A DNA stretch of 64,000 bases from Eubacteriaceae bacterium ES3 (GTDB lineage Bacteria > Bacillota > Clostridia > Eubacteriales > Eubacteriaceae), in assembly GCA_030586155.1 (NCBI GenBank), contig CP130741.1, positions 124,001 through 188,000 on the forward strand, read 5' to 3'. The notes below the pieces were generated by a model, which was not told the origin of the DNA, ran no database searches, and saw only the letters and a program-made list of their open reading frames with translations. Position numbers and translations under genes: made by a program. Shown piece by piece: positions 42,481 through 51,953 of the stretch (position 1 is the stretch's first letter; each line of letters opens with the position of its first letter).

Positions 42481-45400
42481 TTATTGTACGCTTACAACAG
42501 TAATAGGTGTATCCAATTCCATGATAGATTCTTTTCCGTTTTTATCTTTAATTGTTACTCTAAAGTAATAGGTGCCCGGAGTGTCTGTTTTAAAATAATA
42601 GGATCGGGTGGTGGAAAAATCGCGAAGTGGTGTTGTTGGATAATTACTGCCCTCAGAATCCTTCACTTCAAACTTATATTGATAAGGATATTGTCCGCCG
42701 TCGATATAAACAGAAAGTTTACTGTAATATCCGGCATCAACTTCCGTCTTGCTGACTGTGATTTCGTCAATTTCCGGAAGGTCATAGACTCTAAAATAAT
42801 TTATGGTCTTAGTGACGGTATTGCCGTCGTGATCGGTAACCGTAACGTTTAAGGTATAGGTTCCGGCTTCGTCTGGCATGAATACAGCCAAGTTGCTGCC
42901 AGTGGCGCTATCGGTGTATGTTTCCAGTTTAACTTCTGATTTCGTGCCCAGCTTATAAGAATAGGTATAAGTGTAAGGTCCAGATCCGCCGCTTGCTTCA
43001 GCAGATAGAATAACACTGGAACCATTTAAACCATCAGAATCGCTGGCGTAGGCCGAATCTTCACCTTGTATATTTGCAGTAAATTCGTCTATAACCGGCA
43101 GATTAAGAATTTCAAAATCATCTACAAATATTTCATCGCTGTTAGTAGAAGTACTGTTTTCAGTATCAACACCGCTGTCTTTAATCCTGACATGGAAGGT
43201 ATAGGTTCCGGGTTCTTCAGGCGTATAGCTGGCAGTTTTTGAACTTGAATAGGCTTGAATTAGAATTTCATCAGCGCTGCTATCATGATAGGCATAAAAC
43301 TCATACTGATAAGGGGACTTGCCGCCAATTGCCGATGCAGTCAATCTTAATGTGGTGCCCAGGTTTTGGCCGCTGGCTTTATCGACTTTCAGACTTTTAA
43401 CCATAACGCCAGATACAACTTTAACAGTAGAGCTTTTTTGGGTAACCGGCTCACTGGTATTTGCATCGGTTACTTCGACGATGAATTTATAGGAGCCTTC
43501 CTCATCAGGGGTGAATTCTGCTTGATTTGAACTGCCTGAATCTACACTTTCGATCAGTTTTGAACCGTTATACATATTGAAAACATAGTGTAAAGTTCCT
43601 GAATCACCGGTATTTTCTACCAAATCAGCCTTCACAGTTAAAGCCTTACCGGCATAGAATATGGAAGATGTATCAGTTGGTGTAACCGTTATTTCATCAA
43701 TTATCGGCGGATTACTGACCGTAAGAAGGCTATCATATTCTTTTACGGGTGATACTTTTCCCCCGCCGTCAGTAACCGACAGGCGGAAGGCATATTGACC
43801 AGGTCCGGATTCAGACAGATCAAGACTGGCACTGCGTGAAGTAGAGTCGATGGCAATCCAGTTACCGCTGCCAACCTTATATTCATACTTGTAAGTATAG
43901 GGTGATTTTCCACCGGTTATAGTGGCACTGAGCCTGATGGTATCGCTGGTGGTCAGGTCGCTTGTTTTACTGATCTTTAAGCTTTCGATAGACAGATCAG
44001 AAAGGATTTTATAGCTGTTAATAGTATTTACCGTCGTGTTTTGGCTGATTGGATCGGTTACTTCAACATAGAATTTGTAAGTTCCGGCTTCAGTGGGTTC
44101 AAAAGAAACTGAGGCAGTATCGCCTGAGAAGTTGATGGTTCCAAGTGAAACTTTATCCTCTCTGCCATTTTGGTAGAAGAATTCACAGGTCGGGACTTCG
44201 TCGGTACCACTGCCTTCTTCAAGGCCAGCACTTAAGGTTACCGTCTCGCCGACATAAACGGCAGTCCCTTTTTCAGGACTGACAGTAAAGCTGTCAATAA
44301 CAGCCGGGTTTGAAACGGATACTGTTGCCTGGGTTACGGTTTTGTCATCAATGATTTTGCCATTGGTGTCAGTATCAGTATAATTGGCATCTGTTACAGT
44401 ATAATAGAAGGTGTATTCTCCGGAACCGGTGCTATTAAAGTTGAATTCGATGGAGCGGTCAGTGGTTTCTTTAATTAGTGTATCTGAACCGTTAAGGCTG
44501 TAATAAAAATTGTAGGTGTAAGGGCTTCTCCCGCCGCTGGCTGAAGCTGTAAGTATTACCGTATTGGTAGGCAGGACATTTTTAGTTTTACTGATTTTAA
44601 TTGCTTTGGCTGAGACACTTTTAAGGACGGTGTAGCTTTTTACAATTTGTGTCTCGGCACCCTCGGCTTCCAGATAAAATTTGCAGGAGCCGGAATCAGT
44701 TAGGGTGACGTCTACGATACCATCACTATTTGAATCTTCAATTTCTTTTTTAGTTCCGCTGCCCAGCTGGTAATAGAAGTGGATTTCTGTGCTGCCATCA
44801 CCGGAACCGTCTTTAACTAAACCTGTCAGAGTGGCCGTGTCGCCGGGATAAAGATCGGCAGTGCCTTTTTCAGGTGAAACACCCAGCTCCAGAACGGGTG
44901 GGTTAGTGATTGTGATTAAACTGCTTTTGGTAGATTGTATGCTTTCGTTTGTACTGACAACCTCGTTTCTGTCAGTTACTTTGACATAGAAAGTTAAGCT
45001 TACATCAGATGAAAAATCCAGTCCCAGTGTGGAAAGAGCGACAGCTATTTTGTTTGATGTGTCAGCGTCAGCTAATGAATTGAGTGTTAAACCATTATCG
45101 GTTGAATAGAAAAATTCATAGCTGTAAGATGACTTTCCGCCAGTTCCTGAGGTGGATAAAGTGATAATGTCAAATTTTGTGACATCTTTGGTTTTACTTA
45201 ACTTAATAGTCTTTGCACTCACCGGTGAAAGGACTTTCAGGCTCAGTTTCTTACTGATTGAAGGGGTGAGGGTGTTCGAATCTTTTACTTCCGCATAAAT
45301 GGAATAGGTACCACCTTCGGTAGGGGTAAAGTCAATGCTGGCAGTCTGATCAGCAGTGACTATAGGCTCGCCAATAGGCATTTTTGTTTTTCCATCCATA

Positions 45401-48372
45401 TAATAGAATGTATAGGTCAAATCGCCACTGCCATATTCGGAAGTTGCAGTAAGCTTATAAGTGTCGCCAGCATAGAAATCACTGAAGGCAGTGTTCGTGC
45501 CGGTTTTTACGCCGCTTAATTCAGTTAAAAGTGGGTCATTAATGACCAGAAAATCATCAATCTGGTCACTTGTTTCTTTTCCATAATAATCAGTAATCGT
45601 CACATAAAAGGTATAAAGACCTTCTGTTTCGGGGGTAAAAGAGACGTACTTATTGGTATCTTTTTCTGAATCAATAAGCGTTTTAGTCACACCGTCAAGA
45701 GAGTATGAAAAGTTATAAGTGAATGGTGACTTTCCACCGCTTGGTGAGGCGGTTAACTTCAATTCTGTGCCAATATTCTGGCCGGAATACTTATTGACTT
45801 TCAGATATTTCACGGTGACCGGATCGAGAACTTTTATAGATTTAATGGTCTCACTCACAGTTTCACCGTTAGCGTCAGTTACTTGGAGAATAAATGAATA
45901 GGTTCCTGAGGTGGATGGATTGTATGTCATTAAATGGGTCGTAGTACTGATTGCGTCAAATGTCTGGGTATCAACAACTGTAGAGCCCCGTTTAATAGTA
46001 TAGACATAGCTATAGTCGGCAAGGCCGCCATCAACTTCTGAATTAAAAGTTAAATCAGTTTCAATATAATAGCCATTATTAGGATCTTCGGCAATTTCAA
46101 ACTTGCTGATCAGCGGGTTATTATTAATGGTATAAGGAATTTCCTTATCAAAGCTTTTGCCGTTGGCGTCGGTAATGGTCACCCCCAGCAAATAGTTGCC
46201 CGCTTCAGCCAGGCTGAACTTGGCGTACTTCCTCGTGGAGTCATCTCCCTGTTCAGTTGTCACGCCGTCTAATTTACTATAAAACTGATAGGTGTATGGC
46301 GATTTTCCGCCGCTGGCGAGGGCTGAGAGTTTTAGCTCAGTGTTTCTATCCTGAGGGGATTCAATGTCTGTATCCAGGCTTGTATCCAGGGCTTCATAAA
46401 CAATATATGGCTCAGTCTCAAGTTCCAGAATACCGCCGATATCACTGGTAATGGTGACATAGAAGGTATAAATACCGGCACCCGTTGAGGTGGGGTCAAA
46501 TAAGAGTGTATATTGATTATTAAGGGTATTAATTAAATGTTTCTCTGTATCACTATCCAGGCTATAGTAAAATTGGCAGCTGGCGGGTTCTGCAACTGAA
46601 ATTCCGTTGACCGTCAAAGCAATTGTACCGGGATCGCCGAGATAATAGGGAATACCGCCATCTTCGACGGTAAAGGAATCAGCCGCTGGAGCTTCAGCAA
46701 TGGTAAAATCGACAGGTGTATCAATGGGGATTTCAATCCCGCTGGCGTTTTTCACGGAGACATAAAACTTATAGCTGCCCTCAGCTGAAGGTGAGAAACT
46801 GCTGGTATTACTGGTCGAATAGTCCTGGATTTCAGTTTCTGGACCATTATCCAGCGTATAGTAAAAGCGGTAAGAAATTGCAGTTTTACCACCGGCAGCA
46901 CTGGCCGTCAGTTTCAGAGCGCTGCCCGGCTCTTGGGGAGAGCTTTGATCGACAGTCAGAGACTGTACTGCCAGACCATCAACAACCTGATAATCTTCAA
47001 TTGTTTTTGTGATTGATTGTCCCTGAGAATCAGTGACAGTTACCATAAAAATATAAGTTCCTGCGTCTTCCGCAACACCGGTGGTAAAATTAGCACTTTC
47101 ACTATCGTTGCTGCTACCGTTAATCGCAGTGATTTCAGTGATAATATCGTCTTTCTGATATTTAAAGCTATAGTCAAACGGTTTTGTCCCGCTCCCGGAG
47201 TCGACTGAAGCAGTGAGTGCGATGGTATTTGGCGCAGTTGTTGTGGGATAATCGTAGTAATACTGAGGTGAAGCCTTGTCAGTATCAAGAGATACAATCG
47301 GCAGATTGATCACTTCAAAATCCCCAATAGATCGCTGGACAATATTACCGTCTTCATCTTTAATACGGGTATAAAGGGTATAGATACCCGCTTCAGTAGG
47401 GGTGAAAAGAACTGATCTGGCCGTAGCAAAATCGGTAAGGGTCTCATTTGTCAGATAAGTACCGTCCAGCTTTTCCAGGTCGTAATAAAAACCATAGTTA
47501 AGTGTGCCTGTACCGCCGGAAGCGGCAGCTGTCAGGGTAATAGCAGTATTAATGTTCTGCCCGGAGGACAGGCTGGTGGTAAAGCTTTTTACGTAAAAGG
47601 AATCGGTGATAGGCACAAAAGTTATATTGTATTCGACAGCATAACTTTGGGCAAAAGAGCCGGATTCTCCTTTAATAGTAGGATTAGTGGCGTTCTGAAA
47701 CAGATAGGGACCGATAGAGGTGACGGTGGCGGGAATGGTTACGGTCAGTCCGCTGGTGTTAGCGAACGTGCCGTTTCCGTCCTCGGATTGTATATTAGTT
47801 AAGGAGGGGGGCAGGACTAAATCAGTCAGTCCAGTACAGCCGTAAAAAGCCCCTGCTTCGATGACCTGGAGAGAATACGGCAATTCGATGGAAGTAAGGG
47901 TGGCCTTGTCTTTAAAGGCATTAGTGGCAATTCCTGTAACCTGGTTTCCGTTAGGGGTTACGGCAGGAATAACAAGGCTAGTGTCAGAACCCGTATAACC
48001 GGTCACATAGACGTTTCCGTCAAGATCGGTATCATCGTCATATTCGATAAAGTTAATATCTGTTTCCATGGTGGTCAGGGTCTCACTGCTTTGGCTTTGT
48101 ACAGAAGCTGCTGCTTGTTCAGAAACGGGTACAGACTCTGCTTGTGGAACAGGAACTGGAACAGAAGTTTCTGTTGTTATGGTCGTAGCAGGGAGATCTT
48201 CTTCTGTTTTACTCGCGGAATCAGCCGGAGTTTCAGTAACAGAAGGATCTTCAGCAGTAATTTCGGGGTCTGAAGGGATGAGTTCTTCAGCGATAACATT
48301 AAATGGGACAGAAGAAATTAACATCAGATTGACAAGGATTAAGCTTAGGACACGGGACAAAGATTTTTTCAT
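42481..48372 (-). CDS. Giant secreted protein: BspA-type LRR plus about 17 Ig-like repeats
   Basis: A 1963-residue exported protein. A signal peptide (KKSLSRVLSLILVNLMLISS) is followed by a Ser/Thr/Glu-rich linker to about residue 105 and a short BspA-type leucine-rich region (about 105-255: GIATNAFKDKATLTSIELPYSL, VIEAGAFYGCTGLTDLVLPPSL, given here as separate blocks). Then come about 17 repeats of roughly 95-105 residues, each with a core such as LTASASGGRSPYTYNFYYSLNG and an ending like GTYTFYVTVTD. No LPxTG motif, SLH or ChW domain is visible; the protein ends with the last repeat. It is likely an adhesin or fibrous surface protein. It is monocistronic. Confidence 0.88.
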   Translation of the reverse strand: MKKSLSRVLSLILVNLMLISSVPFNVIAEELIPSDPEITAEDPSVTETPADSASKTEEDLPATTITTETSVPVPVPQAESVPVSEQAAASVQSQSSETLTTMETDINFIEYDDDTDLDGNVYVTGYTGSDTSLVIPAVTPNGNQVTGIATNAFKDKATLTSIELPYSLQVIEAGAFYGCTGLTDLVLPPSLTNIQSEDGNGTFANTSGLTVTIPATVTSIGPYLFQNATNPTIKGESGSFAQSYAVEYNITFVPITDSFYVKSFTTSLSSGQNINTAITLTAAASGGTGTLNYGFYYDLEKLDGTYLTNETLTDFATARSVLFTPTEAGIYTLYTRIKDEDGNIVQRSIGDFEVINLPIVSLDTDKASPQYYYDYPTTTAPNTIALTASVDSGSGTKPFDYSFKYQKDDIITEITAINGSSNDSESANFTTGVAEDAGTYIFMVTVTDSQGQSITKTIEDYQVVDGLAVQSLTVDQSSPQEPGSALKLTASAAGGKTAISYRFYYTLDNGPETEIQDYSTSNTSSFSPSAEGSYKFYVSVKNASGIEIPIDTPVDFTIAEAPAADSFTVEDGGIPYYLGDPGTIALTVNGISVAEPASCQFYYSLDSDTEKHLINTLNNQYTLLFDPTSTGAGIYTFYVTITSDIGGILELETEPYIVYEALDTSLDTDIESPQDRNTELKLSALASGGKSPYTYQFYSKLDGVTTEQGDDSTRKYAKFSLAEAGNYLLGVTITDANGKSFDKEIPYTINNNPLISKFEIAEDPNNGYYIETDLTFNSEVDGGLADYSYVYTIKRGSTVVDTQTFDAISTTTHLMTYNPSTSGTYSFILQVTDANGETVSETIKSIKVLDPVTVKYLKVNKYSGQNIGTELKLTASPSGGKSPFTYNFSYSLDGVTKTLIDSEKDTNKYVSFTPETEGLYTFYVTITDYYGKETSDQIDDFLVINDPLLTELSGVKTGTNTAFSDFYAGDTYKLTATSEYGSGDLTYTFYYMDGKTKMPIGEPIVTADQTASIDFTPTEGGTYSIYAEVKDSNTLTPSISKKLSLKVLSPVSAKTIKLSKTKDVTKFDIITLSTSGTGGKSSYSYEFFYSTDNGLTLNSLADADTSNKIAVALSTLGLDFSSDVSLTFYVKVTDRNEVVSTNESIQSTKSSLITITNPPVLELGVSPEKGTADLYPGDTATLTGLVKDGSGDGSTEIHFYYQLGSGTKKEIEDSNSDGIVDVTLTDSGSCKFYLEAEGAETQIVKSYTVLKSVSAKAIKISKTKNVLPTNTVILTASASGGRSPYTYNFYYSLNGSDTLIKETTDRSIEFNFNSTGSGEYTFYYTVTDANYTDTDTNGKIIDDKTVTQATVSVSNPAVIDSFTVSPEKGTAVYVGETVTLSAGLEEGSGTDEVPTCEFFYQNGREDKVSLGTINFSGDTASVSFEPTEAGTYKFYVEVTDPISQNTTVNTINSYKILSDLSIESLKISKTSDLTTSDTIRLSATITGGKSPYTYKYEYKVGSGNWIAIDSTSRSASLDLSESGPGQYAFRLSVTDGGGKVSPVKEYDSLLTVSNPPIIDEITVTPTDTSSIFYAGKALTVKADLVENTGDSGTLHYVFNMYNGSKLIESVDSGSSNQAEFTPDEEGSYKFIVEVTDANTSEPVTQKSSTVKVVSGVMVKSLKVDKASGQNLGTTLRLTASAIGGKSPYQYEFYAYHDSSADEILIQAYSSSKTASYTPEEPGTYTFHVRIKDSGVDTENSTSTNSDEIFVDDFEILNLPVIDEFTANIQGEDSAYASDSDGLNGSSVILSAEASGGSGPYTYTYSYKLGTKSEVKLETYTDSATGSNLAVFMPDEAGTYTLNVTVTDHDGNTVTKTINYFRVYDLPEIDEITVSKTEVDAGYYSKLSVYIDGGQYPYQYKFEVKDSEGSNYPTTPLRDFSTTRSYYFKTDTPGTYYFRVTIKDKNGKESIMELDTPITVVSVQ

Positions 48373-48565
48373 TTTGTTCCTCTTTCTTTTTCAGATTTTA
48401 AAACAAGTCATATATCAATAATAATATTTAAGTATAGATAAATAAGTCTTGATCGAGACCTAAATAGTTGCACTAGTTATTTTATCGGACGGTTCGTTAA
48501 AAAGTTTACGGGTTTCTCGTATATTTAAAATTTAAAAGCCACTGACTGGTTATCGGAATTTTAAG

Positions 48566-49483
48566 TTAAACAATAAGTCCCAGATTAAACTGGTTTTTGA
48601 GGTCTGGTTGGGGCTCTCTTTTTACCAGCTCAATGAAGCTGGTCATTGTTGGTGTAAGATGTTTGTTTTTATGGTAGACCAGATTAAAGGTCCGGTTAAA
48701 GATAGGTTCAAGAGGGGAATAGGCGGTCATTTGACCGGCTTTTAACTCTTCTTCAATGAGCCGAATTGAAAGAGCTGAAAGACAAGGTTGGCTAAGTAGA
48801 ATGGTTTTGATAATTTCCGGTGAAGTTACCTCCCATCCAATCGTAACTTTTAGCCCTCGTCTTTTCATAAAGTCCAGAAAGAGGTCTCTTGTACCGCTTC
48901 CTGATTCGCGCATCACAAATGCCTGGCTTTGAAGCTGCTGGGCAGTTATTTTTTGAAGAACCGAAAAAGGGTGGGTTTGGGAGCAGGCGATAACCAGAAA
49001 ATCATCAATGACTGGCTCAACAATCAGGTCGGGATGCTGGACTGTTCCTTCAACTAAACCGATGTCGAGTTCGGCCCGCAGCAGTCGATTTTCTATAGAA
49101 CGGGTGTTGTTGACATAATTAAAACAGTCGGTTTCAGGGTTTTCCTGCAGATATTTATTCATCAGCGGTGCCAGCAGACAAGAGCCTATGGTAATGGTAG
49201 CGCCAACCTTGAGGCTTTGCTGCTCGCAGAGGTTTTCCATGCTGTTCTCCAGTGAGTTAAACTGACTGATAACCATACGAGCTTGGGTATAAAGTGTTTT
49301 GCCGGCGTCAGTGATGATGAGCTTTCGGCCCATCCGTTCAAAGAGTCGGACGCCATAATGTTCTTCCAGTTCCCGAATGACCTGGCTCACTGAAGGCTGT
49401 GTGATATATAGGGCTTTGGCAGCTTGAGACATAGAGCCGGTTTCTTCGACGGCGATTAGAATTTTTAAATGGCGCAGATCCAT
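48566..49483 (-). CDS. LysR-family regulator (CysL/CbbR-like)
   Basis: A 305-residue LysR regulator: winged HTH at the N-terminus (TGSMSQAAKALYITQPSVSQVIRELE split across residues 15-42) and a type-2 periplasmic-binding effector domain. It is divergent from the sulfite-reductase-like gene with 125 bp between, the usual layout for LysR control of its neighbour. AAGGAG precedes ATG 49483. Confidence 0.92.
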   Translation of the reverse strand: MDLRHLKILIAVEETGSMSQAAKALYITQPSVSQVIRELEEHYGVRLFERMGRKLIITDAGKTLYTQARMVISQFNSLENSMENLCEQQSLKVGATITIGSCLLAPLMNKYLQENPETDCFNYVNNTRSIENRLLRAELDIGLVEGTVQHPDLIVEPVIDDFLVIACSQTHPFSVLQKITAQQLQSQAFVMRESGSGTRDLFLDFMKRRGLKVTIGWEVTSPEIIKTILLSQPCLSALSIRLIEEELKAGQMTAYSPLEPIFNRTFNLVYHKNKHLTPTMTSFIELVKREPQPDLKNQFNLGLIV

Positions 49484-49608
49484 TATTTCTCCTTAAGTAT
49501 AGGTATGATTTATTATATATATAAAATATTATCATTTTACTTATAAAAGGACAAGGTCTATAATGATTACAATAGTGAATATAAATTAGCGTAGATGAGG
49601 GAGGAAAA

Positions 49609-50493
49609 ATGGCAGAAACAATCAGTAATGAAGACGTGAAACGGGTAAAGGGACTGGGTTTTCTAAGAAACAAGCGAACCGATAATTTTTCAGGAAGAGT
49701 GATTACTATAAATGGTGTAGTGAATGCAGACCAGATGGCCTGTATTTTGGAAGGCGCGCAGAAATACGGAAATGGGACGCTGGCATTAACTACCAGACTG
49801 ACTATAGAGTGTCCAGGTATTCCCTACGCTAAAATTGAAGACTTTAGAGCTCATTTAAAAACCGGTGGACTTGAAACCGGTGGGACAGGTCCCAAGGTGC
49901 GGCCGGTAACAGCCTGTAAGGGAACAACCTGTCAGTATGGTTTAATTGATACATTTGGCCTGGCAGCAGAAATTCATAAACGTTTTTATAAGGGCTATCG
50001 CGATCTGGTCTTGCCCCATAAATTCAAAATTGCTGTGGGGGGATGTCCCAATAATTGCATGAAGCCGGATCTTAACGATGCGGGTGTAGTTGGTCAGTTG
50101 ATTCCCGAACTTGAACAGTCAGCCTGTAAAAACTGTAAAAGCTGTGGTGTGATTAAGGCTTGTCCGGTAAATGCTGCAAAGCTTAATGATGGACGAATTG
50201 AAATTGATCGGGATAGTTGTCTAAATTGTGGACTGTGTGTAGGGAAATGCCCATTTGATGCCGTAACAGCTGGTTTAAACGGCTATAAGCTGGTGATTGG
50301 TGGCCGCTGGGGTAAACAGGTTGCGATGGGAAAAGCATTGACCCAGATATTTGCCGATGAAGAAAGTCTTTTGGCGATGCTTGAAAAGATTATTTTGTTT
50401 TACAGTGACCAGGGGGAAAAGGGAGAACGATTTTCCCAGACCATTAAACGACTTGGCTTTGATGCCGTAGAGAAAATGCTTACAGATAATTAG
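49609..50493 (+). CDS. Small siroheme sulfite/nitrite reductase-like ferredoxin protein
   Basis: A 294-residue protein. Residues 1-160 are a single nitrite/sulfite reductase repeat with TRLTIECPGIPYAKIEDF, then ACKGTTCQYG and GGCPNNCMKP, the four cysteines that bind the siroheme-coupled [4Fe-4S]. Residues 180-230 are a two-cluster ferredoxin (CKNCKSCGVIKACP, CLNCGLCVGKCP). A canonical assimilatory SiR has two such repeats and about 500-600 residues; this is the compact single-repeat type known from anaerobes and methanogens. Sulfite, nitrite or another oxyanion could be the substrate. A GGGAGG site precedes ATG 49609. Confidence 0.85.
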   Translation: MAETISNEDVKRVKGLGFLRNKRTDNFSGRVITINGVVNADQMACILEGAQKYGNGTLALTTRLTIECPGIPYAKIEDFRAHLKTGGLETGGTGPKVRPVTACKGTTCQYGLIDTFGLAAEIHKRFYKGYRDLVLPHKFKIAVGGCPNNCMKPDLNDAGVVGQLIPELEQSACKNCKSCGVIKACPVNAAKLNDGRIEIDRDSCLNCGLCVGKCPFDAVTAGLNGYKLVIGGRWGKQVAMGKALTQIFADEESLLAMLEKIILFYSDQGEKGERFSQTIKRLGFDAVEKMLTDN

Positions 50494-50503
50494 TAAAAAA
50501 ATC

Positions 50504-50530
50504 AACCGCAGCTTCTAAAGCTGCGGTTTT
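50504..50530 (+). terminator. Terminator of the sulfite-reductase-like gene
   Basis: An 11-bp perfect stem (50504-50514 with 50518-50528), 3-nt loop, then T. Confidence 0.85.
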
Positions 50531-50674
50531 GTCGTTCCAGAGGCTATATAAAATTTCTTTTAATTTTTACAGCAAGTTAACATTGAGATGTTAAGATCAG
50601 AGAGTTATTTATTATTAAATTAATTTTCACTTGAAGCGGCAAAAATCATTTAGAGGATAGGTGAGGAGACGGGG

Positions 50675-51553
50675 ATGTATAATAAGTATTTTGGGAATTA
50701 TTTATTAAAAAAGAAAATCATCACACCTGAACAGTTGAAAGAGGTTCTTAATAAACAGGAATCATCACGGGTTAAGCTGGGGGTTCTGGCTATTGAATCA
50801 GGTTTGATGAACGCTCAACAGGTCAACAAAGTGCATCATCTACAGGCAATCAAAGATATGCGTTTTGGGGATCTGGCTATCGAAGTTGGCTTTTTAACTA
50901 AAGCAGATCTGGAAACACTTTTAACAAAGCAAAAAGAATCCCATATTTTATTGGGGCAGATTCTTTTGGATCAGGGTTTGTTGACCTTTGAGAAGTATGA
51001 AAAACTCCTGCTTTCATATAAGGAGGATTCAGGTTTTTCCGAAGAGGAAATACAAATATTAAAAAGCAGCAATACGGATGATATCGTTAAAATGATTATG
51101 GGAAATCAAGAAGACACGGAGATGCTTGTTTTTGAAGAATACATTGAGCTGTTTGTCAGAAACATTATCCGCTTCATCGATCGGGAAATGATGATTGAAA
51201 GGCCTTATACAAAGGATTCCTATGCATATGAGAATCTGGCATCACAGAAGATTATTGGGGATTATAACATTGAAACCGGAATTTCAGCCGAGGAAGAAAC
51301 GGCGGTTGAGTTTGCTTCTATTTATGCGGAAGAAGCCATTGACTCGATGAATGATCTGGTAAAGGATGCCCTGGGTGAGTTTATGAACTGTCAGAATGGT
51401 TTGTTTATCTCTAATCTGTATCACAAAAATATCAAATGTGATCTGGAAGCTCAGACTATGGACCAGGAGGGGGAACTTAAGGCCTTGAATAAACTTTTGA
51501 TTGTCCCCTGTCAGTTGAGTTTTGGCAAAATTGAGATTGTTTTAAATATATAG
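50675..51553 (+). CDS. MshEN/GspE-N-like plus CheX-like protein
   Basis: A 292-residue protein. The first 115 residues hold short repeats resembling the MshEN/GspE N-terminal domain: KLGVLAIESGLMNAQQVNKV, RFGDLAIEVGFLTKADLETL and LLGQILLDQGLLTFEKYEKL. MshEN motifs of this L-G-x-x-L-x-x-x-G-L type can bind c-di-GMP. The C-terminal part resembles CheX/CheC phosphatases, with an E-x-x-N-x-x-x-G motif at GEFMNCQNG. It is first in an operon with CheY and a CheA-like kinase, so it is probably a c-di-GMP-responsive phosphatase or adaptor; this is inference. Confidence 0.6.
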   Translation: MYNKYFGNYLLKKKIITPEQLKEVLNKQESSRVKLGVLAIESGLMNAQQVNKVHHLQAIKDMRFGDLAIEVGFLTKADLETLLTKQKESHILLGQILLDQGLLTFEKYEKLLLSYKEDSGFSEEEIQILKSSNTDDIVKMIMGNQEDTEMLVFEEYIELFVRNIIRFIDREMMIERPYTKDSYAYENLASQKIIGDYNIETGISAEEETAVEFASIYAEEAIDSMNDLVKDALGEFMNCQNGLFISNLYHKNIKCDLEAQTMDQEGELKALNKLLIVPCQLSFGKIEIVLNI

Positions 51554-51562
51554 GAGGAAGCG

Positions 51563-51925
51563 ATGGCAAATATTTTAATTGTAGATGATTCGACAATGTC
51601 CCGAAATAAACTGAAGAAAATTCTCATTTCCGGGGATCACCTGGTAGTAGGAGAAGCGGCGGATGGAATAGAAGCGATTGAAAAGTTTAAAGAATTACGC
51701 CCTGATATTGTGACACTGGATATTACCATGCCCAATATGAACGGGATAGAATGTTTAAAAGAAATTCTGGCTTTGGATGAAGATGCCAATGTGGTGATGA
51801 TTTCTGCCCTGGGCAAAGGGGATACCATCCTCGAAGCCCTAAATGCCGGAGCGCTTAATTATATCTCCAAACCTTTTGAAGCAAGTGCGGTGCTGGATAT
51901 TTTTAAAGAAGCAATGGATGAGTAG
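51563..51925 (+). CDS. CheY-like response regulator
   Basis: A 120-residue receiver: acidic pair in LIVDDSTMSR, acceptor Asp in IVTLDITMPNMNG, Thr/Ser switch in VVMISALG, and Lys in YISKPF. It is the CheY subtype with the classical short loops. It begins 9 bp after the MshEN/CheX-like gene with AGGAGG. Confidence 0.93.
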   Translation: MANILIVDDSTMSRNKLKKILISGDHLVVGEAADGIEAIEKFKELRPDIVTLDITMPNMNGIECLKEILALDEDANVVMISALGKGDTILEALNAGALNYISKPFEASAVLDIFKEAMDE

Positions 51926-51953
51926 AACTGATTAGGAAAGAGGTGGACGGATC

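Noticed and set aside
42481-48372. Opposite-strand open frames within the giant protein gene
   Set aside because: All are short, lack ribosome sites and mirror the repeats of the true coding strand.
42481-48372. Sortase-anchored adhesin
   Set aside because: The C-terminus ends with the last Ig-like repeat; no LPxTG motif, hydrophobic tail or basic end is present.
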